64,000 nt of DNA from a virus. Below, in pieces: positions 10,301 to 18,804 of the stretch. Both the position numbers and the translations under genes were made by a program. Position 1 is the stretch's first letter. Each line of letters begins with the position of its first letter. The stretch covers positions 1 to 64,000 of the IMG/VR virus record IMGVR_UViG_3300029267_002727; one strand, written 5' to 3'. The notes under the pieces are model-generated. The model was not told where the DNA came from. It did not search any database and worked only from the letters and a program-made list of their open reading frames with translations.

Positions 10301-13300
10301 AACTCTTCTGTCCCCTCGACTGCGGGGCGCACCGTCTCGTTCCACGTATCCAGGTTCTTGGCGAGCATTTCCACGGACGTGCGGAACGTTCGGGCGCTGA
10401 CACCAAGAATGCGCTCCACCGGCGATCCACCCTGAGCCTCTCCTGTCTCTGACACAGGACGGTTTCCAGCCTGTACTGGGCGCTGCGGAGCGGGCGCGGC
10501 AGTAGCAGCGGGCCTACTCGGCGGCTTTTGTCCGCCACCCTGACCTTGCTCGATCACCCATCGGGCGTTCATAGCCTCTTCTTGCGCTTCCTTGTCGCTC
10601 ATCCCGGCCGCTATCGCTCGGTCGTATGCCTGCTTAGCAGCGGCACTGGCTTGCGCCGCCTCCGGGCTACTAGCATCTATTGAGCCAGCAGGTGTCCCGC
10701 CGAACTCGGCCTGCTCTGAGAATGTAGTAGCCTCGGGCGGGGTTGTGGACGGGGGCTGTAAGCCGGCTTCCTGCGAGGTGATCCCGTACTCGGCCTCCAA
10801 GGGCGCCGCGGTACTGACAGGCCTTGGTAGCGGGGTGCCGGCCTGCGTCGTCATTGGCGCACTTGCCACGTCCATAAATTGCCAGCCGCGCTCTTCTGCT
10901 GGGGCTGTGCTTCTGGACTTGACGAACCCGGCCCCTAGTCCGGCCTCGTGCACCGCCTTCGCGCGCGCTACCGCCCAGTCATTATATTCTTCGGACCCGG
11001 GCCTCACCCCCTCTGGGGGATGCTTTGACATTGCCAGCCGCCACGACTTGATATCTTTCGTGGCTTCGGCAAGTTGCCCGCTCTGTAACCACTCCTCGGG
11101 GAGATTAGCCAGGAAGCTCTCTGCTGCCGACTGCTCCTTGGCTAATTTCGCATTGGCTTGTTCCTGCGTTTGCCCCTCGAATGGCGTTGCTTCACGTTGG
11201 CGCATTTTGGTCTTGGCGCGCTCGACAGCACTCACCGTTGCCGCGCGACCAAGTGGCGACTCCAGCATCCTCTCTTCGCCACCGGCATAGCGGGTGAGCA
11301 TTCTCCCGACTTCGACTTGTTCCTCTGTACCAAGTCCGCCAGCAGCTATGCGAGCAAATTGCTCTTCCATGGCCCCGATGTTGCCCTCGGGGGCAATGAG
11401 CTCGGCGGCCTGGCGTGGCGTCAGCGCAGCTTCTTCTTCTGACAGGGAGCCTGGTTGCACCAAGCTCTTCAGGGAACTGAGCAGGTTCTGTTGCATGCCG
11501 GCTAGCCCGGTCATTCTCCCACCACCTGGCTTCCCACTGGCTGTTCTCCAGCCACCAGTCCAAGGCTTGTATCCACGGAAGATGTCTGTGAACTGCTGAA
11601 GTGCTGGGGGTAACTCCTTGGGTCGCTGTGCGGTCTGGTAGGTCATATTGAACAGCGCTTGTGCTGCGCCCAGCCGCTCGCCACCACCCTTACCCATGCC
11701 GGCCGCGCGCATTAGGTTCTCGTAGGTGTTGTAGATCCCGCCGATTCGCTCTCGGAGCTCGAGATCTCCTGCGAGGGCCTTCTGCAATTCTTCTGGGGTG
11801 TATTCGTTCCACTCAGATACATCCAGAGCTTTGTGCATCCCCGCCGCGCTACCAGGGCCAGCCCCAACCTCCCCGGCCAACTCACCGGCACCCCAGCCTA
11901 CTTGCTGCTGAGCCATCTCCCTAAGTTGTTCTCGTGTGGCGAATGGCGCTTCCTGCCCGGCGATCGTCATGCCGCCACCTTCGCCACGTGTTACCCTGCC
12001 CAGCCACATGCGCATCATCAGGTCGGCGTCCCAGTCGCCGGCACCGGACTGTGTGAGTTCCTGGCTTGTAATAAACGGTGTTTCTTCACTGAGAAGGACA
12101 CCCTTCTCTGATGCTGCGCGTGGGTGTATCGCGCGACCGGCAACCTGGAACGGCTCGTCGCCAACAACGGGATACCTGGTAAGCGCCGCGGCAGGGACGG
12201 GCAGGCCGGCCTCGCGTGCCTCCTCGATGCCCATCTTGCTGCCCTTGTACCAACGCCTCTCGAACTCCTCTGCCTCCCTTGACCCTGGCTTGATGCCGTA
12301 TCCGCGCAACACCGCTTCTACTGGTGCCTGGAACTCCTCTGGCGCCAACGCTGGGTCACCATGGATCACACCACCCTCGCCCCGCTTAATGAATGCGCCG
12401 GTAGCAGCGCGCATCATTTTTCTGCCAAGGCCAAGTTCTGCCTGCGCTCCGATGGCCCTCTCCATAATCTTCTCGTACTCTCCCTCGCCATAGCCGCCCC
12501 GGCCAGTTGCGAGGGCCTGGAGGGCTTGCCCGTAGCGCCAATTAAACGCTGTGACCTCTTCTCCCTCTACTCCGCCATGTGCCCGGAACCTCTGCGCAAC
12601 GGCAGGCGCAGCCAGATAGCGCCCTCCACCGATCGAGATCGGACTGGTTCCGTATTGTTCGGCTGCCTGCTCCAGGATCGCGCCCTGCATCATCCCCGGA
12701 GGAATATTCCTTGGTGTGCCTTCCTCTGTCATTCCGACGCGCGCCTGGGCACGGACCTGGGCGCCGGCCATGAGTTCCCTGAGAGATTCCTTGGTCGGGG
12801 AAATTGTTCCCTGCGGGGTCTCGAACTCGCCGGTGCTGGCCAGGGCGGCATTGACGATACCCTGATAGGTCTCTCGCGTGCCCTGGGATTCTGCCATCAC
12901 ACGCTGGTGCATCTCTGGGTTCACGCGCTCCATACGCTCGAGCTCGCGCGCACTGTAGAACGGCCTGCGTGTGGGGAAATTGCGCCCGATAGGCGTAAAC
13001 GTCTCACCCATCATCAGGGTGGGGACCTCGGCGCTGAACTTGTACATCCCCTCACCCTGAGCCTCCCATGTGGCCCCCGGGATCTTCTTGGAGAGCTCCT
13101 CCCACCCTCTGCTTCCCTCATGTACCATCCTGGTATACCGGACATTCTCGGTGATGTCAGGAAGCATTTGTTGGAACGCGCGCACAAGGGGCTCGCCGGC
13201 CTCCTTCCACGTCTCCGGCATCTCGCCGGTGTACCCCTGTTCTGCGAGTAGCGCCTGGAGCCTCTCTGGCTGCTGAGCCATCATATACTGCCAGGCTGTG

Positions 13301-15303
13301 CCCAGTGGCTCCTTGTACTGCATCAGCATCTCGATATCACTGCGCCCCGTGAATGCCTGGATATCACCAACGGGCAGGGTTTCTTTGGTGCCGCCCGTCT
13401 TTCCGTACAGCGCGGCCCTTTCGGGTGCGATACTGCGTTCAAATACGGCCCGGTAGCCGCCGCCCTCCCTCTCTGCTATGTCGAGTAGCTCCGCCTGTTC
13501 CCAGGCCCCCCTACGCAGCAGGTTAAGCGGGGACGCCCCTTCAAACATCCTTATGTCTTCACCGACGCCCCACTTGGTGCCCACCTTTGCGAGTTCTTCA
13601 ACCGGGAATCCCTCGGGGACGTCAATATCCTTGGTGTAGCGCTGTGACACGCGCTCGATCGCGCCCTCTCCCAACATACCCATGCCGGCAGGAGTGACAT
13701 TCATCAATGGCATTGCTGCCCTTAACAAGGTCCCCCGCTGAGGCGTTTCGGAGGCGGGACCGCCACGCATAGCCGCCGGAACAGAGGTCTCCCGAAGGCC
13801 CTGCGCTGTCCACTGATAGATATCGAGGCCCTCATGTGATCCCAGGAGGGCGGTACGCTTGGCCAGCTTACTCTCGCCAACGGGGGTTTTAACGGATCCC
13901 GGCGTAGAGCCAGGTAGCCAATATCCAGATTCTGCTAGTGTACTAACGGGATAGAAAGCGGAGGACCCCTGGCGCGTCCAGATAGGCTCATTTGCACCCA
14001 GCGCCGTCTCTGCCTGGGACCACTGGGTGGCACCGGGCATGCGTCCATACTGTTCCTCCTGTTTGGCACCCCACGGCATCTCTGCTCTACCACGGACTCT
14101 CCGGTGCTCCTCCATGTAGCGCCACTCACGCGGAGAGTACGGGTCCTTCATCTTCTCCAGGGTGGGATCATAACGCGCCTTTGGCCGCGCGCCAAACCGA
14201 GACGTCATTTGCTGCTCGAGGTAGTCGCGGGCCGCCTCCGGCGTGCTGGATTCTCCAAGGCCCTCCTTGAGCATGCCCCTGAGCTCGCTCTGGGTATATC
14301 CGTACCTCATGTAATCAGCGAGGACGGTTTGGTATTGCTGCTGGCTGGTCTCGGCCCTTGCCTGGGCGGCCTGCGCGGCTTGTTGCTGTTGCTGGAATTG
14401 GTGATAGGGGATCTGCGTCACCTCGCCAGTGGAGCCGACCACGCCTATCATGGGGTTGGTGGGGCTCCCCGCTGGCGATGCAGAAGTGCCAATTCCTCTA
14501 GAGATCGCCTGGGCCTGCGGCGTCATCTGAGACGACACAGCGGTGCCGGGAACGGGTGCCCCCCGGGCTTGCCCCATCTGCACAAGCTGGTCGAGCAGCC
14601 TCTTGGTGGCACTAACGTCTGCCAGGGCATCGTGCGCCCCAAACTCCGGGAGGCCGAGTTTCTTACTGATAGCACTCAGCTTATACGACCCGCCAGCCTC
14701 CTGCCTGTTGACGACCCTGCGAGCCAGGGCGAGCGTGTCAACTAGTTGCATGCCATGCAGACTAGACGATGGAGGGGCAAACCCAATATCGAACGGTGAG
14801 TTGTGACCGACAGCGCTCTCCACGCCCCCGACACTGGCGATTAGACGGTCTAGCTCGCCCCATGCCTCCTGCTGTGAGGGGGCGCCCTGTAGCTGCTCGG
14901 GGCCAATGCCGTGGACGGACTGAGCTTCCGGGTTGATTGGCACCCCACCAGGGTCGATATAGGTGTTGTAGGAGATGGGGTCCCGACCAGGGACGTGGAT
15001 CTGCGCGCCAAGCTGAATGGCGACATCCTTGGAGGTAAGGCCGGTGGTCTCTACATCGAAGACGACGTGTGATCCAGGGGTTGGGTTTTGTTGTGTAGCC
15101 GCTGGGGCAAATTGGGCCTGAAGCACGGGGTATTCAGCTATCACTTCTGGTGGCACCGGCTTGCCCGCCGCCAGGGCCTGCCTTACATACTCGGCATGGT
15201 CCTCTGCATCGCCGTAGCCGCCTTGCCATTGCTCGCGGCGTGCAGCCTCCATAAATTCCTGTTGGCTCATTTCCCAGAATGGGCGTTTAGCTGATACTGC
15301 CAT
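7348..15303 (-). CDS. Giant tape-measure protein with DnaQ exonuclease and RNA-polymerase-like segment
   Basis: The longest gene of the window (2,651 residues), directly after the chaperone frames, as expected for a tail tape measure. Residues about 78-235 form a DnaQ-type DEDDh 3'-5' exonuclease: FDVETTG (D83, E85), GHNSPFDIGF (D172), AHDALADV (H224, D229, the H-x4-D spacing). Residues about 1040-1095 read LTRYPVVGDEPFQVAG ... SGAGDWDADLMMRMW: an R-x-P motif (R1043, P1045) followed by a D-x-D-x-D loop (D1090, D1092, D1094). This matches the catalytic barrel of RDRP/YonO/crAss-gp66-type two-barrel RNA polymerases (usually DxDGD). IGGIYNT (about 1187) and FNMTYQTAQRPKELP (about 1218) resemble the downstream RDRP region. 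A hydrophobic stretch (about 1870-1915) and a Gln-rich coiled C-terminal part are typical of tape measures. The fold calls are by eye: exonuclease strong, polymerase moderate. Confidence 0.85.
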   Translation of the reverse strand: MAVSAKRPFWEMSQQEFMEAARREQWQGGYGDAEDHAEYVRQALAAGKPVPPEVIAEYPVLQAQFAPAATQQNPTPGSHVVFDVETTGLTSKDVAIQLGAQIHVPGRDPISYNTYIDPGGVPINPEAQSVHGIGPEQLQGAPSQQEAWGELDRLIASVGGVESAVGHNSPFDIGFAPPSSSLHGMQLVDTLALARRVVNRQEAGGSYKLSAISKKLGLPEFGAHDALADVSATKRLLDQLVQMGQARGAPVPGTAVSSQMTPQAQAISRGIGTSASPAGSPTNPMIGVVGSTGEVTQIPYHQFQQQQQAAQAAQARAETSQQQYQTVLADYMRYGYTQSELRGMLKEGLGESSTPEAARDYLEQQMTSRFGARPKARYDPTLEKMKDPYSPREWRYMEEHRRVRGRAEMPWGAKQEEQYGRMPGATQWSQAETALGANEPIWTRQGSSAFYPVSTLAESGYWLPGSTPGSVKTPVGESKLAKRTALLGSHEGLDIYQWTAQGLRETSVPAAMRGGPASETPQRGTLLRAAMPLMNVTPAGMGMLGEGAIERVSQRYTKDIDVPEGFPVEELAKVGTKWGVGEDIRMFEGASPLNLLRRGAWEQAELLDIAEREGGGYRAVFERSIAPERAALYGKTGGTKETLPVGDIQAFTGRSDIEMLMQYKEPLGTAWQYMMAQQPERLQALLAEQGYTGEMPETWKEAGEPLVRAFQQMLPDITENVRYTRMVHEGSRGWEELSKKIPGATWEAQGEGMYKFSAEVPTLMMGETFTPIGRNFPTRRPFYSARELERMERVNPEMHQRVMAESQGTRETYQGIVNAALASTGEFETPQGTISPTKESLRELMAGAQVRAQARVGMTEEGTPRNIPPGMMQGAILEQAAEQYGTSPISIGGGRYLAAPAVAQRFRAHGGVEGEEVTAFNWRYGQALQALATGRGGYGEGEYEKIMERAIGAQAELGLGRKMMRAATGAFIKRGEGGVIHGDPALAPEEFQAPVEAVLRGYGIKPGSREAEEFERRWYKGSKMGIEEAREAGLPVPAAALTRYPVVGDEPFQVAGRAIHPRAASEKGVLLSEETPFITSQELTQSGAGDWDADLMMRMWLGRVTRGEGGGMTIAGQEAPFATREQLREMAQQQVGWGAGELAGEVGAGPGSAAGMHKALDVSEWNEYTPEELQKALAGDLELRERIGGIYNTYENLMRAAGMGKGGGERLGAAQALFNMTYQTAQRPKELPPALQQFTDIFRGYKPWTGGWRTASGKPGGGRMTGLAGMQQNLLSSLKSLVQPGSLSEEEAALTPRQAAELIAPEGNIGAMEEQFARIAAGGLGTEEQVEVGRMLTRYAGGEERMLESPLGRAATVSAVERAKTKMRQREATPFEGQTQEQANAKLAKEQSAAESFLANLPEEWLQSGQLAEATKDIKSWRLAMSKHPPEGVRPGSEEYNDWAVARAKAVHEAGLGAGFVKSRSTAPAEERGWQFMDVASAPMTTQAGTPLPRPVSTAAPLEAEYGITSQEAGLQPPSTTPPEATTFSEQAEFGGTPAGSIDASSPEAAQASAAAKQAYDRAIAAGMSDKEAQEEAMNARWVIEQGQGGGQKPPSRPAATAAPAPQRPVQAGNRPVSETGEAQGGSPVERILGVSARTFRTSVEMLAKNLDTWNETVRPAVEGTEEFTKEMKELTNQTLQWKKNVERGLRQTWQGAEMRELRGAGETLTAQEGGTYVLPGMENLARMDEFMQQAKFNRLAAGGDGGDGGRGGPPAGTPEWQKGALGAWGPLRGADKMVRGVTSGWELMRLKRLWGMTGGYAMGQIPIAAQQEMAAAQVASVGMPMGQVASGDMAMQLMAYQAQQQQFKGQVGEAAFGAWGWAQQGVTGGGLAQAAGIGLPAIGAGLVGGSLAGIAGLSATGVGLPIAALAALYGTTSYSQQAMGDREKMALAAAQGPSAGWDYRLAAMSDRRYAPGARPNLSRGATQGPPVELTAYGERLRSGELAGLTGAGRLAAVQEATRLYAPEWMAPEQAMAGAQAWMQATPDETNIRDVYRDPRFAAMAMRGMQPGQFQQVAQQWGMDPSNWQAVMDQQLAVSPGQAQRSEWIARQWQPLTQFGMEGEEVREMAFGRQQRMWDEEEGRWYTGRGEPELERLDALGQAALGQWGAQAQQARLLGLEPAEPELGEGAAPVEEQRLQQMPLLQAQMGLQGQLAQYGLTGAGITEGFGGNIEAMQNFTRFMQGDQQMLNLIGAGNVGGGTAQVGAMQFDVAGQIAEPFTALMDEIRHTDPSGVRALEGMFKELRPLTESSGLKMGTTEMYGGFLEGFRPASGVDVGRMGEYAGLVQEEGLRGLQREQLGLQYEYKDFQFAQAERKQQWGEVSQFGGNFEGFETRGSFAIQRELRNLGRIWEDFTQQYQQQQRQLQFSQFMENWQVKAERTPVQFGWQREDLAFQGAQQTLQYAWGQEDIQEKMRYATGRERRALMKQQDRQTIQYAMGMGRLETQGERLDVREQWAKEDLEREKRQFLERFKLQDEYQSRYRSYIEQRRALENELQDIREHGARLNIDMAREQLDMQKQLEEKTRAINAVQMAVNQSLENAVALQRVFAQNLITALTRANSLASDWLSKMGAAAASTPSYDSTLYYRPPGYENIPPGSQDTTGGVIGGR

Positions 15304-15664
15304 GGATGATGGTCTCTAGATTCGCTATCTCGTCCTGTGCCATTGCGTATGCGTTGGCGCACACGGCAAACTCCATGAGGAGTAGGTGGGGCTGATCGGA
15401 GGTTCCTCCCTCCCACCATGGGCCATTCTTCTCACAGAGCCTCCAAAGCCGATATGGCTCAGGCATCTCTGCATCCAGTCGCGGCACCAGGGCCTGCTTC
15501 CTGATCTCTCGCTGCTTGTCTGGGTGTGCGTGCTCGTACCAGCCTTGCAGGGCCCAGTTGTGTACCGCTTCTTCTAACTCCTCGAGGTGCGCTAGGAGTT
15601 TGTCTGGTCCTTTGGCCCTTCCCCCTCCGGCTGCCTCAAGTCCCAGTCTGGGTTCATTTCCCAT
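15287..15664 (-). CDS. Tail assembly chaperone, downstream (-1) frame
   Basis: Open frame of 125 codons from the first in-frame ATG. It overlaps the end of the preceding frame by 73 bp in the -1 register and overlaps the tape-measure start by 17 bp. No ribosome site precedes ATG 15664 and the frame stays open upstream, so expression by -1 frameshifting from the upstream gene (lambda G/GT arrangement) is more likely than independent initiation. The overlap contains a purine run GGAGGGGGAAGGG but no canonical X-XXY-YYZ heptamer. The product (EPYRLWRLCEKNGPWWEG...) is largely helical. Role by position: a chaperone for the tape measure. Confidence 0.6.
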   Translation of the reverse strand: MGNEPRLGLEAAGGGRAKGPDKLLAHLEELEEAVHNWALQGWYEHAHPDKQREIRKQALVPRLDAEMPEPYRLWRLCEKNGPWWEGGTSDQPHLLLMEFAVCANAYAMAQDEIANLETIIHGSIS

Positions 15665-16080
15665 GCCGCATAGCGTAGCGCGCGCGTCACGAGCGGGCTC
15701 TGGGCGCCAAAACTCTTCAAGAAATCACGGAATGTGCCCTCGACGTAGCGAGCGTGCATCTTGCCGCTGGAGAACTTGCAGAGCGGCTCCCCGTCAGGAC
15801 CGAAGATGTTCCCCGCGTCACACATGCAACGGAACACCTGCATGGCCCATACCTCGCGCATGCGCGAGTCACGGATCTCCTGCACCTCGTTTTCAGACCA
15901 TACCACGCGGCGCTCCGAGGACATCTGGTCGATCGCCATGCTGTCGGCCTCAGTGGCCTGTCGCACGATCACGTATGCCTTTTCCTCATTGGGGCACTCT
16001 CCCTCCAGCAGTTCGATTTGCGGAACGAGGTCTTGAAGATATATTACATCGGACACGGTTGGAAGGGCCTTGATGGCCAT
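15592..16080 (-). CDS. Tail assembly chaperone, upstream frame
   Basis: A 162-residue acidic/helical protein placed between the tail tube region and the tape measure. The start is set at ATG 16080 (MAIKALPTVSDVIYLQ) because AAGGAGAG lies just upstream; longer in-frame extensions lack a ribosome site and read through the preceding gene. It contains a segment EVQEIRDSRMREVWAMQVFR and ends EMNPDWDLRQPEGEG within the overlap with the -1 frame. By gene order it is the short (G-like) chaperone, with the fused product made by frameshifting. Confidence 0.65.
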   Translation of the reverse strand: MAIKALPTVSDVIYLQDLVPQIELLEGECPNEEKAYVIVRQATEADSMAIDQMSSERRVVWSENEVQEIRDSRMREVWAMQVFRCMCDAGNIFGPDGEPLCKFSSGKMHARYVEGTFRDFLKSFGAQSPLVTRALRYAAWEMNPDWDLRQPEGEGPKDQTNS

Positions 16081-16090
16081 TATTCTCTCC

Positions 16091-16375
16091 TTAGAACAGT
16101 TCGTCCCTCGGTATCGAGGGTAGCGCAGGCCTCTTAGTGACCCGCTTGCGCTTCTTCTCGGCACATTCCGGGCACGGCTCTTTCGGCTGTAGCCCCGCAT
16201 CGCCCGGACCAGCGGCAGCTAACTCTATCCGTACTCCGCGCAGTGTCTTGTTGGCCGCTACCAGTTGGGCTTGGTGTAGCCTGCGCAGGAATGCGTTTGT
16301 TGCAAAGCCTGGTGGGGCAGAGCGGGACACAGCCCGCTCTGCCAAACCAAGCAGTTGAGCAAGGGTGATCTCCAC
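16091..16375 (-). CDS. Small protein with Cys pair, tail region
   Basis: A 94-residue protein directly after the tail tube gene. The N-terminal half is helical (LAQLLGLAERAVSRS); the C-terminal half is basic with one CPECAEKKRKR motif, half of a zinc ribbon. I do not recognise the family. By position it could be a tail assembly or tail-terminator accessory protein. The following chaperone gene starts 11 bp after its stop. Confidence 0.55.
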   Translation of the reverse strand: MEITLAQLLGLAERAVSRSAPPGFATNAFLRRLHQAQLVAANKTLRGVRIELAAAGPGDAGLQPKEPCPECAEKKRKRVTKRPALPSIPRDELF

Positions 16376-17527
16376 CTACGGCAAGTCGTAGTCGGCCTTC
16401 GCGTTCTGTAACAGAATGGTGAACGGGTCACCGCTCTCTGTTGACAAAACCGTCGCCGTAACCTGCAACACGATCGGCCGGTTTGGCTGAACCCGGATAG
16501 GCCGGGCCTGCCAGGCCACGTTGTCCTCGGACGTGTCGCTGATCAGGCGAATCCGATAAGGCTCTGTACCGGAGATGTAGGTCTGTGATGTGAACTCGAC
16601 ATCCACATCGGCCTTGTAAACGATGCAAGTCGCATTGGCGTCTGTCAGGCCATCGTTCGTTGCCCCAGAGAATGTCGATACGTACAGACCATAATCTTCG
16701 ATCAGGATAGTTGCCGTCACGGTCACAGCGCGCCCCAGAACCGGGTAGTCGATCGGGTCGATGGATCCGATCTGGAGCGACTGGGCGGGCGGCAGCAGGG
16801 TGTTCACCACCGTTACGGATGCAGCCGTGGCCTGGAACGACGTACTCTCGACCTTGAAGTGCCCGGAGCAATTGGCCACCGGGAAGTGATCAAATTCGTC
16901 GTACGATGCGGTCCAGCCAGGGTTGAAGTCGAAGTCGTAGTCGCTCTGGTACAGCCGGGCCATGACATCCAGGTCTGCCGTCACGGGCGCGGCAGCGGCG
17001 CCGGTCACCGTGAGCGCGGCAACGCGCGCATCCTGTAAGATCTCGCCAAGTTCGTATGTCGATGTTGGATGTGGTAGCAGTCGCCGGAGTGTCAGGTATG
17101 GGATGAAGAACTGGTCGCTCGAGTAGAAGCGGAAGATGTGAGTGTTGATCCCGGCATCGGCTCCACTGCCACCGGCTAGGTAGTGCGCGATGGTTGTGTC
17201 AGACACGGTGGATACGTCACCCATTGCAGCCAGGAGCAGCCATCCAAAGCGGTTGTCGAGACGCGGAATAAGCGAGATGCCACCCGCGCCCCATGCGCCC
17301 GCAACGAACATGCCGCTTGGCAGTGCACGGCCGCCGATCTCTGGCGGCAGCGCAGCCTGGTTCTTCATTGGCCCGAAGGCCAGGTCCCGCGCGACGTAGT
17401 AGTAAAACTGGTTGTCGGTCGTGTTGGGGACCTCGAACCCGGCCACCATCTTGGCATGGTCGGTTCCGGCGCCACTTTGCTGGATGGCGGCCCCGATCAA
17501 TGCGTTATTGGGCATGATTAGTGCCAT
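16376..17527 (-). CDS. Major tail tube protein
   Basis: A 383-residue beta-rich protein with a strong ribosome site (AAGGAGG) before ATG 17527, in the standard slot between tail completion protein and chaperones. The N-terminus (MALIMPNNALIGAAIQQSGA) and the central domain (IFRFYSSDQFFIPYLTLRR) are soluble and without enzyme motifs. The C-terminal 150 residues look like an added Ig-like or beta-sandwich domain (RAVTVTATILIEDYGLYVST, IVLQVTATVLSTESGDPFTI). Such decorated tube proteins are common in siphoviruses. The call rests on order, size and abundance-type ribosome site. A perfect copy of the dispersed palindrome sits in the last codons (16404-16416). Confidence 0.7.
   Translation of the reverse strand: MALIMPNNALIGAAIQQSGAGTDHAKMVAGFEVPNTTDNQFYYYVARDLAFGPMKNQAALPPEIGGRALPSGMFVAGAWGAGGISLIPRLDNRFGWLLLAAMGDVSTVSDTTIAHYLAGGSGADAGINTHIFRFYSSDQFFIPYLTLRRLLPHPTSTYELGEILQDARVAALTVTGAAAAPVTADLDVMARLYQSDYDFDFNPGWTASYDEFDHFPVANCSGHFKVESTSFQATAASVTVVNTLLPPAQSLQIGSIDPIDYPVLGRAVTVTATILIEDYGLYVSTFSGATNDGLTDANATCIVYKADVDVEFTSQTYISGTEPYRIRLISDTSEDNVAWQARPIRVQPNRPIVLQVTATVLSTESGDPFTILLQNAKADYDLP
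16404..16416. repeat. Dispersed palindrome TTCTGTAACAGAA
   Basis: Perfect 13-bp palindrome in the 3' end of the tail tube gene, read on the minus strand as ILLQN. The same site occurs four more times in the window. Confidence 0.75.
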
Positions 17528-17545
17528 ACGGTCCTCCTTTCAGGG

Positions 17546-18103
17546 CTAACTGCGACAGTCTACGCGGTAGACAAACGCTCGCCAGTCTACCCAGCGGCGG
17601 CTGATAGATACTGCGCCGCCCCCGCTTTCGTGGCCGTAGGCCTGCCACGTCTCCAGTATCATGAGCGTGTTTCCCCAGTCATCTGTGAGAGGGATTAGAT
17701 TTGCGTCTCTGTTAATCGCCGCTTTCACTCGCTCATAGATCGACGATATGATAGAGATCGAATCTTCGTACTCTTCCCTCTCGCGTATGTTGATCTCGAC
17801 GCAGCCGAGATACTTTTCTACCTTGCCGCCGCCGAGTTCCTTGGGCCAGTCCCAGGGCTTCTCAGCGGTCGTCGTAGGCTTGCCGCTGACCATCGAGTCT
17901 TTGTCGGCGTTGAGGCCCAGCGGGTGCTGCATGTGGATCGAGACCACGATGTCGTCCCGTAGCTCCCTGGTAGGCTTACCAAGTACGACCCAGTTCGCAC
18001 GGGACGGGTCATTTGAGGCCACGTCTGTAATGCACCATTTTGTGATGGCGATCTTGAGTGCGGCCGCTAGAACCGACTCTATCCCCAGTTTCTCGACTGG
18101 CAT
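17546..18103 (-). CDS. Tail completion / terminator protein
   Basis: A 185-residue protein (MPVEKLGIESVLAAALKIAI...) whose ATG at 18103 overlaps the preceding stop as TAATG. It sits between the head connector and the tail tube, where siphoviruses encode the head-tail joining or tail terminator protein. The N-terminal helix followed by beta-strands (DDIVVSIHMQHPLG, YLGCVEINIREREEYED, AFVYRVDCRS) fits a gpU-like fold, but no diagnostic motif is seen, so the call is positional. Confidence 0.6.
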   Translation of the reverse strand: MPVEKLGIESVLAAALKIAITKWCITDVASNDPSRANWVVLGKPTRELRDDIVVSIHMQHPLGLNADKDSMVSGKPTTTAEKPWDWPKELGGGKVEKYLGCVEINIREREEYEDSISIISSIYERVKAAINRDANLIPLTDDWGNTLMILETWQAYGHESGGGAVSISRRWVDWRAFVYRVDCRS

Positions 18104-18804
18104 TAGCTCACAGTCTCCAGTCGCGCGGGCGGGAATAGGCCGATCAGGCGGTTCCACATATCGAGATGGTGCAACACGCTCTGCTGGCGCGGGTTGTGCA
18201 TAGGATTGCCACTGTCAACCCGGATCTTGTACTGGTTGATGTCAGATGCAAATACTTCCTTGGGCATCATGCAGTGTACAGTGGTCAGGTGCCCCATCGC
18301 CGGCTCTGCCCATCGCGGAGTGTAGACCCTGTCTTGCTTGTAGGTATCTACGTTTCCGTCGTCATCTACGGTGTACTCCACATCAGGGTAATAAGCCCAG
18401 TAGTACAGTGTGAAGTCTGTGCTGTCTACATCAACGTCTTTCTCCAGATAGAGGCGACCGGCGAAGATCCAGTAACGCTCGCTGTCATCATCTGCATAGC
18501 GTACGTCTCCCGGTTCCCAGTCTACCGGACGCCACCATCGTTCATTGTCAGCATCATAGAGCCCCTGTAGCGCGAAGAAGTCGTCAGGCAGTATTGCCTC
18601 GCGCTCGCTTGCTTGCAGTGTAAGCGGTGTGGTGCGAGCGCGAGGGGTGTGGTGGACCAGGATGCGCTGGGCCCAGTTCCACGACTCGATGCGCAGGACC
18701 TCTACGAACAGGGGCGTGATAAGATCCCCTGCTGCATTGTACCTGGGCGCATCATCTAGGAACTGGTCCAGCTTACTGTTTACCTCGGTCCACGTAACTG
18801 CCAT
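18103..18804 (-). CDS. Head-tail connector (adaptor) protein
   Basis: A 233-residue protein immediately after the capsid gene, with TAATG overlaps at both ends. The sequence starts with a helix (EVNSKLDQFLDDAPRYNA), has an acidic beta-rich middle (RLYLEKDVDVDSTDFTLYYW) and ends with a helical tail (HHLDMWNRLIGLFPPARLE). This is the normal position of the portal-bound adaptor. No enzyme motif is seen; assignment by gene order. Confidence 0.6.
   Translation of the reverse strand: MAVTWTEVNSKLDQFLDDAPRYNAAGDLITPLFVEVLRIESWNWAQRILVHHTPRARTTPLTLQASEREAILPDDFFALQGLYDADNERWWRPVDWEPGDVRYADDDSERYWIFAGRLYLEKDVDVDSTDFTLYYWAYYPDVEYTVDDDGNVDTYKQDRVYTPRWAEPAMGHLTTVHCMMPKEVFASDINQYKIRVDSGNPMHNPRQQSVLHHLDMWNRLIGLFPPARLETVS

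Noticed and set aside
8713-13251. Long plus-strand frames opposite the tape-measure gene (e.g. 8713-9489 and 12361-13251)
   Set aside because: They lie entirely antisense to a gene with clear domain motifs, have no ribosome sites and show Pro/Arg/Leu-rich shadow composition.
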